Below are positions 35,566-42,300 of a stretch of DNA of 42,300 nucleotides, piece after piece. The stretch spans positions 1 to 42,300 of the forward strand of contig CALIIC010000176.1 in assembly GCA_938020445.1 (NCBI GenBank), in the 5' to 3' direction. Every line of letters begins with the position of its first letter. Position 1 is the first letter of the stretch. The translations under genes and the position numbers were made by a program. Source of the stretch: an uncultured Flavobacteriaceae bacterium. GTDB taxonomy: Bacteria > Bacteroidota > Bacteroidia > Flavobacteriales > Flavobacteriaceae. The notes under the pieces are model-generated. The model was given only the letters and a program-made list of their open reading frames with translations. It was not told the DNA's origin and made no database searches.

Positions 35566-36696
35566 ATGAATTTAGTAGCTGATTTTATTTTGGTATTTGG
35601 GTTTGCCATTACGACGGTGATGCTCTTTATACTCGCAAATTCCAAAAAAAGACGCCTCCCCCAAAAAATCTTAATGGTCTTTTTGACTTTTGTATTGCTT
35701 ACGATCGCCTGCTTTTATGCCAATCTTCACGATTTAAGGTTCTTGTATTTAGTAACCGTATTTTTCGAAAACGGCGAGCGGTTGTTATTTGGCCCTATCA
35801 TTTATATCTACGTAAAGTCTCTGTTCTTAAAGGAAAGGCATTTAATAAGGAATCATTTCGGCCATTTCATTCCCTTCTTGTTGTATACGATAGTGGTCAC
35901 GATTCCTTTGGTAATAAGCATTTTTTTTGGGAAACCAATTTTTGACTATCTCGTCCCCTTGCATGATAGGCCCTATTTGTCATTCTCAAAAGACCTATAC
36001 CTTATTGTCTACATTCTCTTTTCAATACGGCATTTTTTTAGGTTTAAAAGCATTATGAAATTCAATTATTCGAGTTTCATTGCGGCCAATATCGAGTGGT
36101 TAAAGAAATTTTTATTCTCTTTCTTAGGGTTACTTTTGATAGATCTTCTCATAACTACCTATGAGGTTGTTTTTGGTCATTTTACCGATTGGGATACCGG
36201 CTATGTTACCGTTACGATTCTTATTTTTTTAGTAGCATATTTGGGCTATAAGGGCGCCAAGCAGTCGGCAATTGTAGTTCCGGATTTTTTGATCAATGAG
36301 GGGGTCGGGAAAGCCAATACGGCGAATAGGTCAATAGAACTTTCGGAAGAGGAGCTTAGCGACCTAAAACGAAAGTTGGAGGAGGTGATTTCAAATGAAA
36401 AACCGTATTTAGACCAAGAAATTACCTTAAGCAGCTTGGCCAAGCTTGTGGGGACTTCCGAAAAAAAACTCTCTACGCTCTTAAATCAATCCTTGGAAAT
36501 TTCATTTTATGACTTTATCAATGGCCATCGGGTAGCAGCGGTCAAGGAAAAGCTAAAAGAAGAAGAGAACAATAAGTATTCGATCATAGGACTCGCCTAT
36601 GCCGCTGGGTTTAATTCAAAAAGTAGTTTTTACAGGGCATTTAAGAAAGAAACAGGAGTATCTCCCGTCGCCTACAAAAAAAAGCAATATAATTAA
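35566..36696 (+). CDS. membrane-embedded AraC-family transcription regulator (AraC2)
   Basis: This 376-residue paralogue of AraC1 and AraC3 has about seven membrane helices (residues 1-245) and a C-terminal AraC DNA-binding domain (about 275-374). That domain carries LSSLAKLVGTSEKKLSTLLNQ and KYSIIGLAYAAGFNSKSSFYRAFKKETGVSPVAYK. The N-terminal block DFILVFGFAITTVMLFILA and the segment FFENGERLLFGPIIYIYVKSL are almost shared with AraC3, also at DNA level, so the two are recent duplicates. It is followed after 98 bases by the second S41 gene. A regulator fixed in the membrane implies that a membrane or periplasmic event is what it senses. Confidence 0.94.
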   Translation: MNLVADFILVFGFAITTVMLFILANSKKRRLPQKILMVFLTFVLLTIACFYANLHDLRFLYLVTVFFENGERLLFGPIIYIYVKSLFLKERHLIRNHFGHFIPFLLYTIVVTIPLVISIFFGKPIFDYLVPLHDRPYLSFSKDLYLIVYILFSIRHFFRFKSIMKFNYSSFIAANIEWLKKFLFSFLGLLLIDLLITTYEVVFGHFTDWDTGYVTVTILIFLVAYLGYKGAKQSAIVVPDFLINEGVGKANTANRSIELSEEELSDLKRKLEEVISNEKPYLDQEITLSSLAKLVGTSEKKLSTLLNQSLEISFYDFINGHRVAAVKEKLKEEENNKYSIIGLAYAAGFNSKSSFYRAFKKETGVSPVAYKKKQYN

Positions 36697-36713
36697 AATT
36701 AGGCGTACGAAGT

Positions 36714-36737
36714 AGTCCCGATTCCCGAACTGGGACG
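36714..36737 (+). repeat. AGTCCC/GGGACG dyad, copy 5
   Basis: AGTCCC (36714-36719) and GGGACG (36732-36737), centre of 12 bases, pair over five bases (GTCCC with GGGAC). It begins 18 bases after the AraC2 stop and 58 bases before the second S41 start. Confidence 0.55.
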
Positions 36738-36794
36738 CTTATGCGAAGCCAATACCATAAATTGCCTAACCGATAACCTTAAGAACAATTTAAT

Positions 36795-38291
36795 ATGAGC
36801 CGTATGTTGATCCTACTGGGCTTTCTATATTGCACCGTTTTAACGGGCCAAACAGCGAGGCAATTGGGACCACTGATTCCTGTTCACAAGCTGCATGAAG
36901 ATTTGGGCGTTTTAAAGAGCCAATTGGAAATGGTTCATGCGGGTTTGTATGCCTATACAAGCAAAGAAGAAATGAACAGTGTCTTCGAAAAAATAAAAGC
37001 GCAAATAAACCAACCTCTTACAGACATTGATTTCTATAGAAGGGTGGCGCCCATACAACAAAAGATAAGGAATGGGCATTCGATGATCGTACCTTCGGAA
37101 CGTTGGGATGATATGAAGGAAAAGGAACTTCCTCTTTTCCCCTTTGATGTATATTGGGGGGATGAGAAGCTATATGTCTTACGGAACTTATCGAATGATG
37201 AAAGCATTGCACCGGGGTCTTTGATACAAAAGATTAATGGAGAATCGGCCACGGACGTATTTAACCAATTGATCGATCATTGGACCTCAGATGGATACAA
37301 TCGCACCTATCCGGCCAAGCACATTACTTCAGATTTCCCGAATTTTTATGCCAATATTAAGGGAGCACCCTTAACTTTTGAAATAGAGATAGAAAGCCTT
37401 GATGGTGCAAAGAGGACGTTACAGGTAAAGGCACTCTTAACTAAAACGCTCAATGCCTTTTCGATCAGCCGTTATGACCGCAAGCGCGTTCCATGGTATT
37501 TGGAAGGGAGCGAAGATAGGCTCTCACTTAAAATACTAGGTGAAAGTGCCCTTCTAACAGTGCCGACATTTGACAGTTCTAGCAAAGGAACGGACGGTAA
37601 AAAGTATCATAAATTTTACGAAAAGACATTTCGAAAAATTCGAATGGCGGAAGTAAAACACCTTGTTTTGGATTTGCGCGGTAACGGGGGCGGTGATCCA
37701 AAGCCGCAACTTGCATTGTTGGCCAATTTGATCAATAAACCTATTGTTATGTACAAAAAGGTATACGCCGTCACGAACGCCGTATCGCAGCCAGAATTGT
37801 ATGGCAGCGAAGGCGCTTCCCTAAATAAACAGCTTGGGAGATTTCTTGAAAAAGATGGTGCCGTGTATGGCTTGAACGAGCTTGCAAAAAAACGTTTTGG
37901 CGTCACATGGGAACCTACGATGCCCACCGAAGATGTATTTAAGGGAAACTTGTATGTGCTCACGGATGGGTATTCGTTTTCGGCAACCGGAGAGGTTGCG
38001 GGAATGTTGAAAACTCATCGGAAAGATGCCATTTTTATAGGGGAAGAGACTGGAGGGAATCCCACTCAAAATACGAGTGGGGTCATGGTCTTCATGAACT
38101 TGCCAAATTCCAAAGTTAGAGTAATGCAATCATTGATCTGCTTTGAGACCAATGTAGATTTTGAAAATGACGGCCATGGGGCAAAACCGGATCATCCCCT
38201 CAAGAATACAATTGAACAGGAACTAAGAGGTGAGGACGCGGTTTTAAAATGGACCATGAACCTTATTCGAATATCAAAAAAAGAGGAATGA
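36795..38291 (+). CDS. exported S41-family peptidase, copy 2
   Basis: This 498-residue paralogue of the S41 gene at 33334 has the same length and layout. The signal peptide ends near TGQ, the PDZ-like part is at about 127-170 (LYVLRNLSNDESIAPGSLIQKINGESA), and the catalytic domain carries LVLDLRGNGGGD (290-301) and DGYSFSATGE (391-400) with likely nucleophile Ser396. The helical N-terminus has the same MVHAGLYAYTSKEEM-type segment as copy 1. Its stop overlaps an ATG (ATGA at 38288-38291) that opens the broken hydrolase downstream, so the ancestral locus was a coupled S41 and serine hydrolase pair. Confidence 0.92.
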   Translation: MSRMLILLGFLYCTVLTGQTARQLGPLIPVHKLHEDLGVLKSQLEMVHAGLYAYTSKEEMNSVFEKIKAQINQPLTDIDFYRRVAPIQQKIRNGHSMIVPSERWDDMKEKELPLFPFDVYWGDEKLYVLRNLSNDESIAPGSLIQKINGESATDVFNQLIDHWTSDGYNRTYPAKHITSDFPNFYANIKGAPLTFEIEIESLDGAKRTLQVKALLTKTLNAFSISRYDRKRVPWYLEGSEDRLSLKILGESALLTVPTFDSSSKGTDGKKYHKFYEKTFRKIRMAEVKHLVLDLRGNGGGDPKPQLALLANLINKPIVMYKKVYAVTNAVSQPELYGSEGASLNKQLGRFLEKDGAVYGLNELAKKRFGVTWEPTMPTEDVFKGNLYVLTDGYSFSATGEVAGMLKTHRKDAIFIGEETGGNPTQNTSGVMVFMNLPNSKVRVMQSLICFETNVDFENDGHGAKPDHPLKNTIEQELRGEDAVLKWTMNLIRISKKEE

Positions 38292-38900
38292 GCACAAGAA
38301 ATACGATGATTCTGGTTTTGTACGTTTTTTTGGGCCGTATGCGAACTCACAAGATACGACCTTGGTGCCTCAAGCAAATGAGAACCTTACCAAAAGGTTG
38401 AATGAAACCTACAGTAAGGGATGTTAATGGGTATGGTGCTGCCCTCCGCTCCGCACAAGCGTAGTTTAGAGTTGCAACCTTGGGTTACAGGTACCACAGT
38501 GGCCTCCGGGGGTGTTTTTTCTTCCATTCATGATTTATCGCGCTTAATGTTCTTGCAATTGGAGGCGTACGCTGCATACGACCACGGGGCAACTCCTTCC
38601 CACTTGGTACTCACTCATCGGAAGAAAATAGTAAGTGGAAAGTTGGAATACGGTTTTGGGATGTTCGAATCGGGCAAAGATTGTAAGGAACGTGAGATTC
38701 GTAGCTTGGGACATGGGGGCGATTTGGATGGCTATGGAAGCCACTACGATTTTTATCCAGAACTGAACCTTGGCTTCATTATGTTGACCTCAAGCGGAGG
38801 CAAGGATTTTATCGCTTTTCACAATGAATTGGAACGCTTTTTAGTAGGGCTTCCGGCCTTAAAGAAGATTGTACTTTCAAAAAAGGAACTAAAAAAATAG
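38288..38900 (+). pseudogene. decayed serine hydrolase (beta-lactamase/PBP fold)
   Basis: This is a remnant of a sixth serine hydrolase. The ATG at 38288, overlapping the S41 stop, starts MSTRNTMILVLYV, a signal peptide. One base is missing in the T7 run at 38325-38331, and the -1 frame continues as GPYANSQDTTLVPQ and then NENLTKRLNETYSKG before a stop near 38426. The middle of the gene, where the SxxK and Y-x-N motifs should be, is absent. The open frame from 38421 then resumes with the C-terminal part (VASGGVFSSIHDLSRLM, then SLGHGGDLDGYGSHYDFYPELNLGFIML). Frameshift plus internal deletion indicates a non-functional gene; a short C-terminal product cannot be excluded. Confidence 0.8.
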
Positions 38901-39269
38901 CGAGGCAGCTATGCGTTCGCCCCTTGCCAGCGTATCCACATAAGATCAAAAGGCACTACCTTGTTCGGTTCAGGGAAAGGCATCCCTAGCCTACAGCTAC
39001 ATCCTCTGAGCCGAGCTACCTTTTTTTTGAAAGAGTTAGGCGCTACGAGTTTGAGTTCGATTCCTCGGGAACCGTTGTCAAGGTCATTTTTGTACAATAT
39101 GGGAAGAATTCAAGCTTGGAAAAGTAAAGTAAAATTGAAATTTGCCTAAGGGCATGGTTGAAATATTCGAGAATATTGTTTTACTTAGGAGTAAGGTGTA
39201 ACAATTGGGAACGCTTTGCGTCTAGTCGAATAGCCCTAAAAGATAGTTTTACGAATCTAGCGAATACAG
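38901..39269. other. 369-base stretch without a supported gene
   Basis: It lies between the broken hydrolase and AraC3. Short reading frames exist but look random. It contains a CGGTTC/GAACCG inverted pair about 100 bases apart (near 38966 and 39069), a T8 run near 39021 and a GAGTTCGATTC stretch near 39053 that recalls a tRNA T-arm. I could not fold a complete tRNA on either strand. Presumably the AraC3 promoter is near its right end, where TAGTTTTA (39244-39251) is one to two bases off the -7 consensus. Confidence 0.5.
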
Positions 39270-40436
39270 ATGCTTTTACTCACCGATTTTATTTTAGTGT
39301 TTGGGTTTGCCATTAGCTCGGTGATTCTTTTTATGCTGATGAAGGCAAAAAACAGGAAGCTGCCACAGAATATTCTAATGGTGCTTTTGGCGTTTATCGT
39401 GATTACCATTGTCAGCTTTTATGCGGGCCTTCACGAACTAAAATTTTTATACCTCTTCACCGTGGTGTTTGAAAATGGGGAACGTTTTCTCATGGGGCCT
39501 TTGCTCTATATTTATGTAAAGTCGCTCTTTTTGGAAAACAAAGGGCTTGTACGAAGGCACTTGTTTCATTTTCTTCCATTTGTTGTTTACTGGTTCATTT
39601 TTACTTTGCCTTTTACCGCCAGCAGCTATCTAGGATATTTGGTGTTCGATTATTTAAAGCCCTTTCATAAAATGCCTTATTTGGCGTTATTGAAAGATGC
39701 CTATTTACTGCTGTATTTGCTGCTATCGATCCGCCTTTTTTATAGGTTTAAGGCAATGATGAAATTTAACTATTCGAGCTTTGTCACCAACAATGTTCAA
39801 TGGTTGAAGCTATTCCTCCTATCATTTTTTTGGCTGATGCTGTTTGATTTTGTGGTAACCTTATATGAAGTGCTATATGGGTATTTTACCACTTGGGATA
39901 CAGGGTATATTACGGCGGTGTTTATGATCGTTCTTGTTACCTATTTAGGGTATAATGGGATTAAACAAACCGTGGTGGCAATGCCGGAATTTTTAATGGA
40001 TGAAGAAGGAAGTGGCACAAAAAATAAAAGCGTAACAAGCTCCATAGAAATTTCCGAGGAGGAACTGCTGGCACTCCAAAAAAGGTTAAAGGAGATTGTC
40101 AAGATTGAAAAACCTTATTTGCTGCATGACCTTACATTGACCCATCTTGCGCAATCTATTGGAACGACCGATAAGAAACTTTCCATGTTATTGAATAGAA
40201 AAATGATGATGCCTTTTTATGACTATATCAATAAGCACCGTGTCGAGACGATAAAAGAAAAGTTAGCATCCTCCGACTATGATAATTACTCTTTGATCGG
40301 AATCGCCTACGATTCCGGCTTTAAATCTAAAAGTAGTTTTTATCGTACTTTCAAGAAAGAAACCGGCGTCTCTCCCTCAAAATACAAAGCCGCCCTGCGT
40401 GCCGGAAGTAGTCCCTCTGCATCCACTGAGACTTAA
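39270..40436 (+). CDS. membrane-embedded AraC-family transcription regulator (AraC3)
   Basis: This 388-residue third paralogue has about seven membrane helices (residues 1-250) and a C-terminal AraC domain (about 280-375) with LTLTHLAQSIGTTDKKLSMLLNR and NYSLIGIAYDSGFKSKSSFYRTFKKETGVSPSKYK. The N-terminal half is close to AraC2 (DFILVFGFAI, VFENGERFLMGPLLYIYVKSL). A short Ser/Ala-rich tail follows the DNA-binding domain. The next gene, 119 bases downstream, is a serine hydrolase, not an S41 peptidase, so the AraC-hydrolase pairing is kept while the hydrolase class changes. Confidence 0.94.
   Translation: MLLLTDFILVFGFAISSVILFMLMKAKNRKLPQNILMVLLAFIVITIVSFYAGLHELKFLYLFTVVFENGERFLMGPLLYIYVKSLFLENKGLVRRHLFHFLPFVVYWFIFTLPFTASSYLGYLVFDYLKPFHKMPYLALLKDAYLLLYLLLSIRLFYRFKAMMKFNYSSFVTNNVQWLKLFLLSFFWLMLFDFVVTLYEVLYGYFTTWDTGYITAVFMIVLVTYLGYNGIKQTVVAMPEFLMDEEGSGTKNKSVTSSIEISEEELLALQKRLKEIVKIEKPYLLHDLTLTHLAQSIGTTDKKLSMLLNRKMMMPFYDYINKHRVETIKEKLASSDYDNYSLIGIAYDSGFKSKSSFYRTFKKETGVSPSKYKAALRAGSSPSASTET
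40410..40433 (+). repeat. AGTCCC/GAGACT dyad, copy 6, inside the AraC3 3' end
   Basis: AGTCCC (40410-40415) and GAGACT (40428-40433), centre of 12 bases, keep the repeat geometry with one mismatch. It lies within the last codons of AraC3 and is followed by an A-rich tail; the next start is about 120 bases away. Confidence 0.35.
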
Positions 40437-40555
40437 AAAAGTAATTTGTTAAATAGCTTTGATAAAGGGTTCGAGGAAAACAGTTCCGAACGCTTGTCTT
40501 GCCCTGGTTGTTTTGAGGATTTTTAATGGTAAGGCTAAAAACGGAAGACCTTAAT

Positions 40556-41767
40556 ATGAAAACAGTAATGATAGTGATGTTTGTTTTGGCTAATTTGTGT
40601 TTAATGGGAACGGGACAAGCGCAATCTAAAAATGACGAGATCAGCCAAAAGATGGAAGAATTGTTAAGTACCATGAAATTACCAGGTGTTGGTATGGTCA
40701 TGGTGCATAAAGACAGTGTACTGTATCAAAAAGGCTTTGGGTATGCGGATCTTTCCTCAAAAAAACCTTTTAAGACCACCACAGTACAGAATATAGGTTC
40801 TACTTCTAAGACTTTTATCGGTGTTGCATTAATGAAATTGGTTGATCAAGGAAAGATTGATCTTGATGATGCAATCAATACTTATTTGCCTTTTCGTGTT
40901 TTCAACCCTTCCTTTCCGAACGAACCGATTACCATTCGGCATTTGGCCACCCACACTTCGGGAATTAGGGATACCCCATCGGTCTATGACCTTAAGAGCT
41001 ATTACATTGATACGAATTTTCAGAAAACGCCAATCTCAAAAAAAGGACTTTCATTTGAAGAAAAGATATTTCTTTCCAAAACGGTTAAAAACAGACCGCA
41101 ATCCCTATCCGACTATTTGCAAAGTGTGTTGGAAGAGAACGGGGCGTTGTTCAGTAAGCGAAATTTTTACAGAAGTGCTCCTGGCGCAGCTTATGAATAT
41201 ACAAATATCGGAGCTGCTCTGGCGGCCTATATTGTTGAGGTTGTAAGTGAAAAACCGTACGCAGAGTTTACCCGGGACGAAATTTTAATTCCCTTAAAGA
41301 TGACTGCGACGGGTTGGTTTTATAAGGATGTGGAAATGGAGGATTTTGCAACGCGCTATACTGGTAAAAATCATATTGCAGTGCCATTTTATGAACTAAC
41401 GACATATCCTGATGGTGGACTTAAATCGTCAGTGGCCGACATGGCGCTTTATTTGCAAGAAATGATTCGCGGTTTCTACGGGGAAGGAAGCCTTTTATCC
41501 AAAGAGTCGTATTCCGTTCTATTTAAAAATCAGCTTCAGGTTCCCTCAAAGGAACGTTCCGGAATTTTTTGGGATGTCTTTGGTAGCGAGGGCGAAGGGG
41601 ATATTGGCCATGCGGGCAGTGATCCGGGAATCGAGACCTTTATGTATTTTAAACCCGAAACAAAAATCGGAAAGATTCTTTTTGTAAACACCGGGCATTA
41701 CAAAGAAGATATTATTCAGGTATGGCAAGAATTTATCGCCATGGAGCAATTGTTCTTAACCGAGTAA
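40556..41767 (+). CDS. serine hydrolase (beta-lactamase/PBP fold), AraC3-linked
   Basis: This exported hydrolase has 403 residues from the ATG at 40556, which starts a signal peptide ending near GQAQ; an ATG at 40526 would add ten residues. Motifs: STSK (Ser82, Lys85), YTN (Tyr215 to Asn217) and HAG (His352 to Gly354), so the catalytic set is complete. An insert of about 60 residues lies between the usual HTSG (133-136) and YTN motifs. It follows AraC3 and is followed 71 bases later by a DUF2807 lipoprotein, which may be in the same transcript. The substrate is unknown. Confidence 0.92.
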   Translation: MKTVMIVMFVLANLCLMGTGQAQSKNDEISQKMEELLSTMKLPGVGMVMVHKDSVLYQKGFGYADLSSKKPFKTTTVQNIGSTSKTFIGVALMKLVDQGKIDLDDAINTYLPFRVFNPSFPNEPITIRHLATHTSGIRDTPSVYDLKSYYIDTNFQKTPISKKGLSFEEKIFLSKTVKNRPQSLSDYLQSVLEENGALFSKRNFYRSAPGAAYEYTNIGAALAAYIVEVVSEKPYAEFTRDEILIPLKMTATGWFYKDVEMEDFATRYTGKNHIAVPFYELTTYPDGGLKSSVADMALYLQEMIRGFYGEGSLLSKESYSVLFKNQLQVPSKERSGIFWDVFGSEGEGDIGHAGSDPGIETFMYFKPETKIGKILFVNTGHYKEDIIQVWQEFIAMEQLFLTE

Positions 41768-41838
41768 ACCTACACATATATAGGCATCAGCCCAGTAGTT
41801 TCTAATGTTGAAAAAAAAGAGCACGTTAAACAATAAAT

Positions 41839-42300
41839 ATGAAAGTAAGAGCGATTTTGATACTGATGGTGTTAGTGGGTCTTTCCTGCACTGATGATGA
41901 CCAGATAAAAGGTTCGGGTAGTATAGTGCAGCAGGACCGCGAGCTTGCGGATTTTTCCGAAATTCGAAGTAGTAGTTCCATAGCGGTGACAATTTCTAAA
42001 AAGAGTGCGAAAACCGTCCGTGTTTTTGCAGATGATAATGTTATCAACAATGTGCGTACAACTGTTTCCAACGGAGTTCTTACCATAGACTTGGCACCTG
42101 GGATTTATGACAACATTACCGTGGAAGCTGGTATTCGGATTCCTACATTTTCAGCGTTGCAAAATACAGGTTCTGGAACTATGGAGATACTAGGTTTTTT
42201 AGGAATGGAAACTTTGGAGCTACGAAATGAGGGCAGTGGTACAATTGCCGCGAATGGTTCAGGGAGTACGCTGATAATACAAAATACCGGGTCTGGGACC
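41839..42300 (+). CDS. DUF2807-like lipoprotein, cut off by the window edge
   Basis: At least 154 residues are present; the gene runs off the right end. It has a lipoprotein signal with lipobox VGLSC (Cys17), then a beta-rich part with repeated turns of the form NTGSGTMEI, NEGSGTIAA and NTGSGT. This is the pattern of the DUF2807 (GIN-type) beta-helix proteins common in Bacteroidota envelopes. The mature domain starts with SGSIVQQDRELADFSEIRSS. It follows the AraC3-linked hydrolase on the same strand. Its function is not known. Confidence 0.8.
   Translation, partial: MKVRAILILMVLVGLSCTDDDQIKGSGSIVQQDRELADFSEIRSSSSIAVTISKKSAKTVRVFADDNVINNVRTTVSNGVLTIDLAPGIYDNITVEAGIRIPTFSALQNTGSGTMEILGFLGMETLELRNEGSGTIAANGSGSTLIIQNTGSGT

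Noticed and set aside
38940..39085. A tRNA gene on either strand
   Set aside because: The T-arm-like segment would need an 8-base loop or mismatched stem, and no consistent D-arm and anticodon arm could be placed. Listed only as a curiosity.
38961..39149. 62-residue plus-strand frame in the gap before AraC3
   Set aside because: Low-complexity, no domain, no operon context; the composition looks non-coding.
17720..41767. Serine hydrolases as antibiotic-resistance beta-lactamases
   Set aside because: The fold also serves peptidases, esterases and amidases. The motif variants differ from those of known class A/C enzymes, and nothing specific for antibiotic hydrolysis is visible.
1..42300. CRISPR array, insertion sequence, phage or integrase genes
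   Set aside because: No short direct-repeat array, transposase, integrase or phage protein could be found by reading the sequence and translated frames.

Overview
The window looks like chromosome from a member of the Bacteroidota, most likely a (marine) Flavobacteriaceae. This rests on the ExbB/ExbD arrangement, a PorT-like barrel, the rpoN–asnS–MMPL–frr–pyrH block, weak ribosome-binding sites, TAnnTTTG-like promoter elements, and lipoprotein and signal-peptide style. Genus is a guess from gene content; there is no rRNA gene to check it. No tRNA, insertion sequence, phage gene or CRISPR array was found.

Region 1 (1-4567, + strand) is an ExbB/ExbD energy-transduction operon: exbB, a four-helix membrane protein, two different exbD genes and a strong intrinsic terminator. 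A small outer-membrane barrel gene follows, then a second copy of the exbD pair. Region 2 (4578-12091, - strand) is housekeeping: pyrH, frr (with terminator), an MMPL/RND exporter, asnS, rpoN and a PAP2-like membrane protein coupled to rpoN.

Region 3 (12333-17623, + strand) holds an M61 lipoprotein peptidase with a terminator. It is followed by an ECF sigma factor, a membrane anti-sigma-like protein with a HEAT-type C-terminus, and two secreted DUF4097 proteins, which together look like an envelope-stress module.

Region 4 (17720-25659) is an envelope-hydrolase and regulator zone. Two translationally coupled serine hydrolases (beta-lactamase/PBP fold) converge on a LytS/LytR-type two-component pair. 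A secreted ankyrin protein and a third serine hydrolase follow, the latter converging on a membrane-anchored LytTR regulator. Region 5 (25830-30483) is a small secreted ORF, an ABC ATPase and a 1174-residue fusion of ABC permease and M1 metallopeptidase.

Region 6 (30682-end) is the most unusual part. Three paralogous polytopic-membrane AraC regulators alternate with secreted serine hydrolases: hydrolase – AraC1 – S41 – hypothetical – AraC2 – S41 – broken hydrolase – AraC3 – hydrolase, then a truncated DUF2807 lipoprotein. Each AraC gene is followed by one exported hydrolase. A recurring dyad, AGTCCC-N12/13-GGGACT in its best copies, lies in six gaps of this region, including all three AraC-to-hydrolase junctions. 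I infer a family of duplicated modules in which a membrane-embedded DNA-binding protein controls a neighbouring exported hydrolase. No substrate or signal can be read from the sequence.
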